A stretch of DNA of 64,000 bases from assembly GCA_037576195.1 (NCBI GenBank), contig CM075102.1, forward strand, positions 31,678,745 to 31,742,744, read 5' to 3'. This DNA comes from Phytoseiulus persimilis. Its lineage: Eukaryota > Arthropoda > Arachnida > Mesostigmata > Phytoseiidae. Below the pieces are notes generated by a model. The model saw only the letters and a list, made by a program, of their open reading frames with translations. It did no database searches and had not been told where the DNA came from. Shown here piece after piece: positions 45,251-56,456 of this stretch. Position 1 is the first letter of the stretch. Each line of letters opens with the position of its first letter. The position numbers and the translations under genes were made by a program.

Positions 45251-46273
45251 AGAGATCCTTAAACGCCATACAGCTTCTTGGAAGATCCGTCAATGATGCT
45301 CGAGTACACGTCTCAGAGGAGTCCATCGTTACCCTCCGTTTTTAAACTCTAAGATTGGACGACACAGGAACAGTTGGAGCTCATAAAGGAGCAGGGTGGT
45401 GGATGACGCGGGCCTGGAGGCATGAGATCTCTGCACGATCTTCGGTCGAAGGCTGACGCCGAAGCTCGCCACCGGTTCTCGAACGACCATTCTTCTGGAA
45501 TTACGATGGACCCCGCAACAACCGAAGGCACAAAGACTGAAGCATATCACGAGGGGATCCTCCCGGGAGTCGTCTGCATCCGACCTGATGATTGTGTTCC
45601 AAGACCAAGATCCTTTTGAATTTGCGTATAAATCGTTACCCCTGTTTCCTATCACTCAAGTGAATCAGAGCGATTCCATCATCAACTTGAAAACGTATCC
45701 GTCTCTCTGTTCGCGCATCACAATGAGTGTCAACGTTCTTCGACGGTGTCTCCGCAGGCATCCCGATCTTCCCGGCATGTCCTAAAACTAGTGAGACTCT
45801 GTCCCATAGCCGATCTGGACGGATGAGTGGCCGTTATTGAGAACGGCGGTTGACAACTTCCCGTGACAACTTCCGACTCGGCAGAGAGTCAGAGAGCCTA
45901 GAGCTTTCGGAGTTGGCGCGCTCAAACAGAAGCTGAACAACCTCTCGATGATTTCGAATGAGCCTAGCTACAAAAATCTGTGGTAGTTGAGCCCAGGTTT
46001 CGTACAACCAGATTAGTCGCTTTGTTCGGAAGTTGTGTTGGAAATGCGAAACGGGGCCCTGACTGTGGGACTGAACATAAGTCCGGCGTAAGTCCGATAC
46101 CCGGGAAGCTCTGCAGCTCTCTCGACGTCTCTCCGTATATCTCTGATTCCCGGGTCAAGTTTCCTCGGAATTCTAAGGCCGTTAAGCAAACATGTCGTCA
46201 CGAGAAGAGAAGCATGTCATAACCGCTTCTCTGTATCTCTCATCAATTATAATCATCACGATAGGTATAACAA

Positions 46274-46323
46274 CCCCCTCCCCCCCCCCTCCTTCCTCAT
46301 AAGAAATCCTGCTTACGCCCCTG
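46274..46323 (-). mobile_element. Transposon-end-like motif with C/G tract
   Basis: Read on the minus strand, the segment starts CAGGGGCGTAAGCAGG at 46323 and runs into a tract of G with few interruptions. A CAGGGGCGTAGCCAGG-type start is common at the ends of animal DNA transposons. It is one end only; no partner end was found. Confidence 0.35.
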
Positions 46324-48175
46324 AAACGGAGCCATAGAGAACGGCTCGACTTCGGATCCTCACCCACTCTGGCTAGATGAACTGGATCTCTGAGTCAAGT
46401 CTTGCCGAGCTTGCAGCCTCACACGGTCCTCTTGTCACCTGAAACATGTCAAATGGCTGTCATCACCGGATTGCATCTCGCGAGCATCGTTGCGATTGCT
46501 CACTGTACCGCTAAGAGTCAACTGAGCATTCAAAATGAGCCTTCGATGCACTTGAAAGCCGGTGTCAGTTAAGGGAGCTGGGGTCGGGTTTGCGAGAAGT
46601 GAGCAACAGCTCCCGCTGCTCCATATGAGAAGGCATATCGCGCTCAGAACGGAACGATTCGAAAAGACAACCTGTTCTGCTTGCTCGGCATGGGCACAAG
46701 ATACTCTACGGCATACATAGATTGACCCAGGTCCCCTGAGGAAACGAGCGTGATGCTCGAGCGCACGGCAAAGTCTGCCACGTTGAGCTGACACCCGAGA
46801 ACTGTGGGACAAGCGCAAGTTCATAACGAGGCTCCGCTCAGTCGCGGGGGATCATCGCTAAAAAGATTCGGGATTGATTTTCGGTTGCGTTCCAATCCAC
46901 CTCGCGAGCTGTGACTTAATCCTCAAGGCGTGCGCAGCACGTGTATGTATTGTGATCTGGAAGGGGGACATGACACGCGATCTACGGTCGCGTCCTCGAG
47001 GGAGAGCTTCCATGAGTACAATCAGCTGATTCAACCCCTGAAACGAAATCAGAATGCCGGTAAGAGCGGAGGGACGTCGTCCGTGAGGCACCCGACCGTA
47101 TGCGCAAGCTGCCCCGCATGTGGCGGCATGGAGCCCTCGAAGCGACGCGGAAAATCGAGGAGGATCGTCGGTAACTCTGACTCAGACCTGTCCGTGCATG
47201 ATTCCGAGGTCACGACGCTTCCCTGTTGATAACGTTGGAGCTCCATCGTTGGGTCGTACACGGGGGATACAAGTGCACGAAGGCGTCGACAAACATCAGC
47301 CCTACCGCTATCGCCCATGATGAGGCTGCGAATCCACCGCGAGTCGTGTGTGCAGCTGTGCCACCGACCCTCGAGTCGAAGAGCGCGGAAGAGAACACTG
47401 GCCGAGCTGAGGATTCAATAAGCCAGCTAGCAACCCGGCCGAGCTCGGTAGACAGGCAGTCAGGCACTCCGCGAGCCTGCCTGGCACCCTGTCAGGGGTG
47501 GAAAATCGCCAGTCAAGGTGGTGCTATCAGATGTTTCGGATTATCGCTCTTTCTTTTTGCTCACCAAGCGCTTGAGCTCGGTGAACACATCAAGCTTGAT
47601 CGCTCTATTAGCATTCAACTGCGATGGCATTTGCACTCTCCAATCCGGAACGAGTCATCTCGAGACCGATCATGTCGTTGCATCGTCCACGAGTTTGCCA
47701 TAAGGGAAATGTACTCTCAAGCGTGAGGGCATACCTCCGAGTTGCTCCTTCAAACTAGATGCACCGCTCGCTTTCGATGTCCGAGCCGAACGTTATCAGC
47801 AGGAATCGATTCCACGAGAGAACCAGCGGCTTCGAATCCTACATGAAACTCGGACTCCTTTGGTTGCGTCTCGGTATTCAACCGTTGGCTAGTGCAACAA
47901 AATGAGTCTGTCATTCCGTTCTGCGCTCGACCTGACCACCTACTCGAGCCCGGTGAAAGATGGATGTGGATAACATGGCTGGTTCTGCAAGGTTCTGCTG
48001 AACTCTGCTAACCGCTCGTCTCATCGCCCGATTCGTTCATTCATTCATTCTTCCGATGGAAGCCTTACTTTTCAACCAGCAAGAAGTCATTGATCATGCA
48101 ACCAACTTTGTATGAGAGTGTCTATTGTGTTGTTTCGCACAGCCTCACTCTGCTTGACCGGGTCAACTCCTCTCG

Positions 48176-48841
48176 ATGGTACTCAATAATCGATATGACG
48201 GCCGGCTATTACTCACACTCAGAGAGATGAAAGGAGCGCGGCAATTTGTGTTGGAAAAAAACGGTGGACCCTCTAGATTGATTGGTATGTGTATCTCCCT
48301 ATCTTCTTGTTTGCTCGCACGCATGATTCCCGAGGTGAAGTTTATTGTGTCAGGAGCTTCTCCAGGCTTCCTGGCCAGAGACTCGTCAGCTCGAGCGAAG
48401 CTTTTCGGCAAACAGATTAGACGCTTCTGTCTCTCAGGCGAGCCTGTGGTTGATTGTCGTGATGTACGAGCGTATTACATAAAGCTGCCAAGATCAACCA
48501 CTACAAAACAAACACGACCGCACTATCCGACCTCCGAAAGTCAACATTCGATCCCGCCCGCTCTGTGTTGGGTAAACACTAAGTTTCAATCAGGCTCGGC
48601 GAAAAAAATTTGTAGCGACCCGCGTACTGTTTCGGAAACCTCCGCAAAACACCGGCTTCTTTCTTCGAGAAAATTAAACCGTTTAACCATTTTCATCTCG
48701 AACGAAATATGGGCGGAATCGAATCGGATTCACGACGTTCTCCGATTACGCGGTAGTCCGTTGGGGTCAAGTCTGTATCTCAATCTCAAGGTTTTGTACC
48801 CACCGTCAGCGGAGGTGAATCATTCCGCTGTTTCGGGCTAG
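48176..48841 (+). other. Unassigned 221-codon open frame
   Basis: ATG-initiated open frame (MVLNNRYDGRLLL to VNHSAVSG) of 221 codons, longer than the other unassigned frames around it. I recognise no domain or motif, there is no clear signal peptide or hydrophobic segment, and composition does not look strongly coding. At this base composition one such frame in 64 kb could occur by chance. It might equally be a piece of an old transposon or an unspliced exon. I do not call it a gene. Confidence 0.15.
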
Positions 48842-51544
48842 TTAACCCTCTCGCTCGTCGGCAACGACCTTTCTACTCAGCTGGAACGAAGCGATTTGGC
48901 GGAGGGAGAAGAAAAAAACCAACATGATCACATCAAGCGTGGAATTAGCGACAAAATGCATTGGGCTTGTAGACTAGCAGACCGTATCGAAACGAGACTT
49001 CCCTCCTGGCGTACCGGATTCAGGGACGACTGTAGCTCTTTCGGGATTGGATTGAGCACACAACGCGCTGCTCTGAGCACAGACAAAATGGATTCTGTTG
49101 ATGACGTGCTCGATTCATTTCTCGAAGATTTTACCGTTCGAAATTGTGTTCCTACAACAAGATATCCGTCGAGATCTCGAATATCGAGACTCGAGTCCCG
49201 TTGCACTCTCTGCGAAAGCGTTTGGGCTCTGCGAGCGACCCCACTTTGATGACATTATTTGCTTTCTGAGCGTTCTAAAGGCGAAGAAAAAAAATCAGGG
49301 AGAGAGAAAGCTTCGAATTTGTGGCTCCCGGTCGCTCGCTGCAGGAATCGAGTCATGAATCGCTGGAACAGGATTCGCCTTAATAAGATGATGATTGAGA
49401 GAAGTTGACCGCGAACGGGGGTAGCTCATCCTGAAATCGACTCTGATTGGCGGAGGATGAACTAATGGAATAAAACAGAAGGACGAAGCATGGGAGTGAA
49501 CCAGCTCGAGCGCTTTTCTGGCCCATGCCCATGAGGTCCCCAACGATGAATCGATCGGCTGCCCGTTTGAAAACTTTCTAAAACGTCTTCGGAGTCGTCG
49601 TCACTCCGGCTCCACACCTCGAGGCCTCGAGTACCAGGAGCTTTCTGCAGTTCTGCATACTGCTGTCGCAAACTTTTTCCTCCAAGATGGGACATGCTTC
49701 TAGTCGATTCATCGTGACTCATGTCCATATCCGACCATACACCCCTGAATGGACACCCTGCGTCAACGTGGTCTTGTTTTTGAGCACATTCTGGAGCCGC
49801 GAACAAGATCTCGGAGCACCATCAAATAACGCACGCAACCGTGGTTTCCAGTGTGGGCTCTCATTTCCCTCTCGATTCGGCTGCCGGTAGGGTGATACTG
49901 AAATCTGAGCTTCTACCTCCATCTTTCAGAGTCTCTGGTTAAAGTGAGCGTTCACTCGCATTACCTCCCAGATCAGGAATTCTTCTCATCGTTTCCATAG
50001 AATTCTTAACTTATGCGCTCCTTTGATCCGTGGATCGTTCTGAGCTTCATCGAAGAATATTACGGTGGCAAGGTAGGGGACCTCGAAATCAAAGGGTCAT
50101 CCCGAGCCTTCACTCCTCGCTGAGATCGAAGGGATCCAATGTCCCGGTACTTGATATGATCTCCATATTCTCCAGGCGCCGCAATCTCTTTGGTCGGGCC
50201 TGCTTCTCGTGGACAAAAGCTGAAAGAGGCGCGATGAAACTTTTCTTCGCACAGCTCTTTGTGTAGATGGTAGCTGGCAACAGCTGTTGGCAAAATATAT
50301 TCCCCGTCCTTTTGCTCCCTGGAAGGCGGAGCGAGGAGGCGCTTGGATCGCACAGGGGCTTCGCTGTCGGAAGGAAGCACTTTGTGTGCTCCGATGCCGA
50401 GTAGCAAGGAATAATGCCTCAGCTTGGGTCCTCAATACTATTCGTAAGACAATCTCTCCGGCATCGTTCGAGAACCGCATCTCGAGGGAGTGGTCCGGCG
50501 AGAGCGATCGCGCGCTCTAGAGGGCTCGATGACATTCGACGATCGACATTCAGATGCTGGAAATTAACATATCTCACGTAGAAAGGGGCACCAGATGAAG
50601 TTGTAACGTCGCACGTTTTTTTTTCCGATACTCTTCCGCCGATCTCTCGGATAGTTTCAGTAAAAGCATCCGTAGAAGATGGCAATTCATTCCTGGAACC
50701 AAAGGGCATCCGGCCCATGCGGCCAACTACAAAGGAACCGAATTTCACGCGAGATGATGACCGCGGATTATGGGAATGTACGCGACAAACCGTACATCGT
50801 CGCGACTAACCTGTCTCCCGGGGCGTTGTCAGAAATCAGAGCCAGTACCCGAAGAGAGTTCGAACGGGATCCACCCTTTTCCGGAACTGTGATTCGATCC
50901 GGTCATTCTTCGAACCTCTCAGTTGGGGATTACCGTACGGATGTGCTCCTCTAAAATAGCAAAGTGAATATATCGCCATCCACGAGATATTCTCGGCGGA
51001 TGAGGCAATTCGAAGAATCACTACAAGAACAGTCGGAAGCTTCGAGCATTCCAGAGTATCCAGACACAACCGTTTTCGCGGAGCTCATAAATTTCAATGC
51101 AGCAACTAAGATACTTGGAAGGCTGAAGAACCAAACCGCAGAAAAACATCACGCATTAGGCACATCGAAGAGAGCATTCCGGAGAAAGCTCAGAACGAGG
51201 CAGAATGAATTGTATCGCACATGGAAGCCGAGCCCACACAATGAATCTGATGACAGCTCAAGGACGATGACCTGCGCACGATTTTTCTTCACGCGGGAGG
51301 TTTGCGGAGCAGTTGGCTTCTGGCGTTGACTATAGCGGGAAAGCTCAACACCCGACAACATGATAGCGAAACTCGCATCGACGTAAACTGCGTTAGATTC
51401 GGATGACCTGAAACCAAAAAATGTGTCGTCCTCGGGTGCGAGGAAGGGGAAGCCCCGTACCTTCTGGCAACCCAAAGTAGAAGAACACACCCGCGCTCTC
51501 GAGGCTATGCAGGATCGATTCATTCGTCGATTATTCAATTCTAG

Positions 51545-51864
51545 CCTATAACAACCCCGATTATATCAACCTGAAGTTCAACCCCAATGAGATCTAGCCC
51601 GCTGAAAGTCGCTTTCCCGAAAAGTCAGCTCCCATTATGCTTTGAGGAAGACGTGTTGACGGAAGTGTAAGCCGGCTACACTGCGGATGCATGGAACAGT
51701 TCCCAGTAATATTGTTGAAACGATTTAACAAGAGAATAAAGAGTCCTATTTTATCTGGGAAGTTTTGGGTCTGAAAACGTAGATTTCGTCAACCCCGAAT
51801 GTATCAACCTCGATTATATCAACGAATTCCGAAATCCATAATTGATATGATAGAGGTTTTACTG
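51545..51864. mobile_element. Tigger/pogo-type MITE
   Basis: A non-coding element of about 320 bp. The right end, read inward on the minus strand, is CAGTAAAACCTCTATCATAT, flanked by TA, followed by GTTGATATAATCGAGG. The left end reads AACAACCCCGATTATATC. A TA-flanked CAGT terminus and repeated CGATTATATCAACC motifs in inverted arrangement are characteristic of Tigger/pogo non-autonomous elements. The left terminus is degraded. Confidence 0.6.
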
Positions 51865-52999
51865 TAGTGATATTCAGGGTCAGATGCTCGCGTTGCGTCA
51901 ACGGGAAAAATTCCGGAATGAGCCGGTTCAGATTTGTCGTTAGTCGCGATATTCACGCCAGAATACCCTTCGACCGAATACCGACAGAGATCTGAAATCT
52001 GAATTTGCCCGGACTCTACGCAGACTTCTCACCGAAGGAGGCAAAACTGTGAAAGAACCAGGAAAAATCATCTATGAATGCAAAACAGTCTCCCCTGAGA
52101 CGAAAGGGGTCACGTGCTCATACGAGAAGTACCCCGAAGTAGGAACCATATCAATGAGCATAAGCCAGCACGCAAAACAGCCTCGAGAGAAGTATCTCTC
52201 TCTGAGCTAACTGAGGTACACTGAAAGTCGCGCGAGATGCTCATCATATATGTACACAGATATTTTTCATCGGGGATGATTCTGTGGAAGCAAGTAAGAG
52301 TCACGACCTCGATGCAAATGAAGTCGACCTCCGAGAACTTCGGATTAATCGAATATGTACGTTAGCTGAACAGAATACGTCATATTGGATTTGCCAGCTT
52401 TATTTCAATCATTCTCTCTGAAACTCGCTCTGCTGGAGTTTTGAGCCAACAATTTGCTAAGCTTGTGGGTGCTTATTTCAACGTTTGCTCTCTAGAAGAC
52501 CCCTCTTCTCCTCCTCCTCCGTATGATGCACTGACTATCACGGCATCGAATCAACCGCAACCCGCACCGAATCGAAGAAAAGAGAAATAGCTGACCCCTG
52601 GACATTCAGGACTCAAGATGAAATTCACTCACGACTTCTCACAATCTCGCAATCAATGAGTCGACGTCACGCGCTCCTCGACAACTTCTTGAGCTGACTA
52701 GAATCCTATCACATATGAGTTATTCCACACTAGCACATACATTTTTGTCTCTGATATGTGTTCACAGCTTTTATATACATTCCGTTGAATTATTGCTCTG
52801 GTGCACGTCTGGTGGGTTGCCATCCTTCTCTGGGACAGAAACCCGACCCACAGGCTTGTTCAAATACGGTTTCAATCATACCATTCACCTCACTGCAGGA
52901 CTTGTTTTGAGCAACCATCCGTATTGTTGGTTTGTCGTGAATGCCTCACTTGAATTCTTCCAATCGAATGGCTGATGCTGCGGGTGTGCTTTTAATGTT

Positions 53000-53248
53000 C
53001 TAGAACGAGTGCATTCCAGGTGAATACTGTCCTTGATGACCGGAATTGAACGAAGACAGCGATAGAACTTCATCATCCTCTGCCGATGAGCTCAAGTGAA
53101 TCGAGGAAGGAGGAGATCCAAAATGGCCGTTACCATTGTGAGGCCCAGAGCCTTGGTGGACTACCTCCGACATGAAGGCAATGTACATGATGGCGAGGCG
53201 GAGCGTCTCAATCCGTGAGAGACGTTTCTCGTACGCGAACGTTGGCAC
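53000..53248 (-). CDS. Fer3: Fer3 coding exon 3 and stop
   Basis: Encodes 82 residues: loop and helix 2 of the bHLH domain and a serine/glycine-rich tail ending YSPGMHSF. The acceptor is AACTTCAAG/GTGCC. Confidence 0.92.
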   Translation of the reverse strand: MPTFAYEKRLSRIETLRLAIMYIAFMSEVVHQGSGPHNGNGHFGSPPSSIHLSSSAEDDEVLSLSSFNSGHQGQYSPGMHSF

Positions 53249-54549
53249 CTTGAAGTTCAAAGCTTGGCGTTAAGAGGTAAGTTGGAACGAGTTAGCTCGA
53301 AACAGCGAGGGTGCTGGACATGGGGACGAAGCTAGGGGAACTTTAGAATTACCTTCTTTCGGAGCCGATCAAAAGCGTTGTTCAGGTTAAACATTCGACG
53401 TCTCTCACGAATATTCGCAGCTCTTCTCTGCGCCACCGTGGCCACGCGGCGTCTTGGCTTCGATACCTTCTTCTTTGAAGCACCTATTGGTCCTCCGTTC
53501 AAACCATTCGTTCCTACAGCAAGACCCAGTAGAGCCTAGAAGACGAACTTGTTCAAGCATCCGTCCGGGCATTAGGTGTTCACTAGCCTCCCCGTGGGCA
53601 GCGCTTCTGCTCCGTGTACAAGAGTCGACAACCGCACAATAACTCACCTTTTCGGCGTGTGATGGATATAGCGGGCTCAGGGAACGTTGACCCAGAGAAC
53701 CTGGGAGGGGTCCCACCGTCATTCCACAGCTCGCGAACCCTGTGAAGGGGAATCCGACGTGAAACAAAGGTCTCTCTCGAAGTCGACGACTCCGCCTGAG
53801 ACATCGGGCACATCACGTTAGGGCGCCGGGAGAAATTCCCTTGCCGTCGCACAAGCGCTCACGACTAGGCATGTATCTTCGAGACTCGGAACTCGCGAAA
53901 TAATCTCCGACTCGGTTTTCAATTCTCGACTCGGGAATCAATATTCGACTCGGAAAAGGGAGATCTACCATTAACAGACGCTTCCAACCCAACGAAATCA
54001 TCCAAAAAATTGTGGATCTCTGATTTCCGAGTCAAATAATAACTTCTGAGTCGGGAATTATTCTCCGCCTTCCGAGTCTCGGAAATACGTGCCAACTCAA
54101 GACTCTGGGACTCATGAGCGAACGTGGAGCTCTATGAGTCTGGCCGCAGTCAGTACATATGCGCCAAACCTCAAGTTTATGAATTATTCCAGCTCGCTCC
54201 CTAGTCACAGAGGTCAATGGAGGGAAGATTTGCCTTGCTCACAAAAACATCACTCACCGGAAAACGGGTCGGAGCTGGAGAACGGTGCGTGGGGGTAGGC
54301 GTGCTGTGCGTGACCGTATCCAAGCTCGGTCGCCGGGGGGCCTCCTGGCGGTGAACTGAGCTGTTGTGACCAGTGCTTCAATTGGAGCTCTGACGGTAGG
54401 TATCCTGTTGAAGCGGCAGAAATGGGCGGCGTTCTGGGCCCTCCAAAAGGACCGTAAGCTGACTGGCCCCCCGTAGCAGCCGACGAGGCGGAAATTCCCG
54501 CCGCACCTTCCGCCGCGACCGTCGACGCCGCCGCCACTGCCGAGGACAT
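53000..54549 (-). CDS. Fer3: bHLH transcription factor of Fer3/FERD3L type, three coding exons
   Basis: A complete small gene. Coding exons (minus) are 54549-54258, 53513-53353 and 53248-53000, spliced phases 1 and 0, giving 233 residues. Exon 1 encodes an alanine/serine/proline-rich N-terminus. Exon 2 carries the basic region and first helix ([20 protein letters not shown], then [13 protein letters not shown]). Exon 3 starts [20 protein letters not shown], then MYIAFM, the loop and second helix. [31 protein letters not shown] is the hallmark of the Fer3 (48-related) class in flies and FERD3L in vertebrates, tissue-specific E-box-binding factors that dimerise with Daughterless/E proteins. The C-terminus is serine-rich. 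The first ATG in frame is at 54549 (MSSAVAAAS). A hAT-like MITE sits in intron 1. The exon 2 acceptor was chosen as GTCTTGCTGTAG because it alone gives both a pyrimidine tract and the right phase. Confidence 0.87.
53353..53513 (-). CDS. Fer3: Fer3 coding exon 2
   Basis: Encodes [10 protein letters not shown], a lysine-rich stretch, the basic region and helix 1. The donor is AAGAAG/GTAATT. The acceptor is inferred at CTTGCTGTAG/GA; TTCTTCTAG 22 bases upstream has a better sequence but gives the wrong frame with exon 1. Confidence 0.85.
53866..54095. mobile_element. hAT-like MITE with imperfect 8-bp target duplication
   Basis: A 230-bp element in Fer3 intron 1. The left arm TAGGCATGTATCTTCGAGAC and the reverse of the right arm TTGGCACGTATTTCCGAGAC match at most positions, and the similarity extends for about 65 bases as repeats of CGACTCGG. 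Flanks are CTCACGAC at 53858-53865 and CTCAAGAC at 54096-54103, an 8-bp target duplication with one difference, as expected for hAT elements. There is no coding capacity. Confidence 0.75.
54258..54549 (-). CDS. Fer3: Fer3 coding exon 1
   Basis: Encodes 97 residues from the ATG at 54549, rich in Ala, Ser, Pro and Gly and with a histidine/tyrosine patch ([13 protein letters not shown]). The donor is TTTTCCG/GTGAGT, phase 1. No conserved domain; assigned to Fer3 by adjacency, phase and donor quality. Confidence 0.75.
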
Positions 54550-55329
54550 TCCCTTCGGTTCACGCACAATTTCGCACCGGACGGATTTCCTTGCTGCCTG
54601 GCTGATTCCCTGACCGAGCCAAGGTAGGAAGTCGGGCCGTCTAGACGGCTGCCTGGGTGTCTGCCCCTACCTTAACCCAAACCGTGATCAGCCAGGCGAA
54701 CTGCCCCTCCGTCTCGTTCTGCTGGCACTTGATCGCGGCTCAGTTGCGTAGCGTGGTTTGGCAAAGCCTCCCCCTCTGTTCGTCGGGTCGTTTGCTCCAA
54801 CGCTACACGGCCGTGTGAGTAAGCAGTGAGGTAAGCTTCGCTCCTTACGCCCACTGACTCGAGCCTGTAGGACAAACCTTCTGAAACGCAGCTATGTTAG
54901 GACGACGGCAACAACGACGACGACGAGAAGGAGGACGAGGAGCAACACCCTTCACGCACCGCTGGGCAGCTTATTGGAATCTGTCAAAAAATTCACTCGC
55001 GAGCAATCGACACTTCGCAGAGCCACAGAAGCCTCGCCTCCTCAGCGAACGCCCGCCAATGGACTACCGAGCAGGTGGTGTTGCGACTCCGCCCCGAAAC
55101 TCCGCCGAGCGACTCCTGGTGGTGCCTAGCGGAGATTTATCTCGAGGAATGCGACTTCGCTCGAGCCGCTCCGGAATCATGGGTCGGGCTCGGCTCCGCA
55201 TGGCGCACGGCTAAGCTGTAGCAATGTAGTTCCTACCTCGTTACGGGTCTCAAGAGCGTCTGTATCTTGGTCAGGTCTCCTCTATACAGCAGTCTGCATA
55301 AATTCCCCGAGACAGAAAAGCGTGCATCA
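54550..55329. promoter_or_regulatory. Fer3 upstream region
   Basis: Sequence immediately upstream of Fer3 on the minus strand, expected to hold its 5' untranslated region and promoter. I recognise no core element in it and no coding sequence. Confidence 0.35.
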
Positions 55330-55804
55330 ATTCAATTCAATTCGAAAGCACTTTATTTAAAAAGGGGGGTAGGTAAAGGTAAAATCGAACAATACAACGA
55401 ATGACTCGAAGAGTCTATAGGAGAATATCACCGGGTATTTGTTTCTTTGAGATCTTTGTGCAAATTCGCCAGGAAAATGAGTTCTGGACAGCATCAGTCC
55501 GGGCAATTGACTTCGTTCTGATCGTCCCCTTGCTTCGGAGATCATTTTTAGCAACGTCGAAGTAGCGCTCAGCGTCATTTAACAGAACAATGCGCCTGAG
55601 GACGCGTGGGTCCTGGTCAGATAGGACGTCCATCAATGGTCTTAGGGAGAAATCGTCATTCGGCATCGAACATCTACGACGCACTCTCCTCACGAAATAG
55701 CTTTGGACAGACTCAATCATTTTCACATGCTTTGCCATGTATGGCATCCATTCCTCAATTCCAAGCTTTTCATCTAGGAAGATTGTCGGGGGGAACGTCA
55801 TCAA
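55330..55804 (-). mobile_element. 3' end of a non-LTR retrotransposon (5'-truncated)
   Basis: A 129-codon frame (55804-55415) resembles the C-terminal part of a Jockey/CR1-type reverse transcriptase ORF: EWMPYMAKHVKMIESVQ, then FVRRVRRRC corresponds to the usual W-P-lesVQrrftrr motif, and RTDAVQNSFSWRI to the R-tr-a-knSFf-R end. After the stop comes a short 3' untranslated part with TAAATAAAGTGC and a tail of GAATT/GAATTG units (55322-55345 region), a common style of non-LTR 3' end. Nothing recognisable lies upstream in frame, so it is a dead 5'-truncated copy. The clade is not certain. Confidence 0.6.
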
Positions 55805-56133
55805 CGGGATTATCAGAAGCTGGGTTCAGGTTTACGGGAATAGAGTCGATCTGTTCTTACTGTCTTTGGCAAAACGAACTCGCGTTCCGCTCCGCCACAC
55901 AAGATATCCTTCACGTAGATGGAAGACACTCGATATCTGATGCGATAGAAGCCGTGCTGGCTATACCTGCTCCGGTGTGTGGCAACTCAGCTCACTCCAG
56001 AACCCGCCCGCCTACTTTCCGTGAGACCGCGAGTTCGTCCGGGTATGCCTCGCTCGCACAGCATTCCACGACGATCCTCACCTGGAATCACCAGTCGCCA
56101 CCCTACACTCAAGGCGATGCTTGATGTACAGAC

Positions 56134-56448
56134 TAGGGTTCGCAAAAGCCCGCATATTCAGGACCGCAAGCCCGCGGGCGCCCACAAGTGCTGAGTCAGA
56201 ACCGCGGGCTGAACCCCGCGGTCTTTTAACGGCGTGGATTAACTATCATTACTGGGACTTTTAAGATATCTATTATCAAAATCCGCCGACTATCAGTGAT
56301 AGTCAAGATTCCTGGAGCGAGTTCCATTGCGCCCGCAGCAAAGCCCGCAAGCCCGCGGTTTTCATTTGCGGGCTTTCTATTGCGGTTACTCGCGAAATTC
56401 CTAGACCGAGGGCTTGCGGTCCTGGAAATGCGGGCTGTTGTGATCCTA
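56134..56448. mobile_element. hAT-type MITE with 8-bp target duplication
   Basis: A 315-bp element. The left end TAGGGTTCGCAAAAGCCCGC and the reverse of the right end TAGGATCACAACAGCCCGC continue into a shared AGGACCGCAAGCCC, giving terminal inverted repeats of about 38 bases. GTACAGAC (56126-56133) and GTACAGAT (56449-56456 by the right border) flank it: an 8-bp duplication with one mismatch, as for hAT transposition. Inside are more palindromic GCCCGCGG segments, so a transcript would fold into a long hairpin. Non-coding. Confidence 0.85.
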
Positions 56449-56456
56449 GTACAGAT

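Larger units (their letters stand above)
45251..52390. other. Gene-poor region between transposase relic and Fer3
   Basis: No gene is recognised. It contains a transposon-end-like C-rich tract at 46.26-46.32 kb, an unexplained 221-codon open frame at 48176-48841 and a Tigger-type MITE at 51.54-51.86 kb. Remaining open frames are short and look like chance. Confidence 0.5.

Noticed and set aside
52715..52975. Hydrophobic open frame in the region downstream of Fer3
   Set aside because: Lies on the opposite strand in the likely Fer3 3' untranslated region; no recognisable family.
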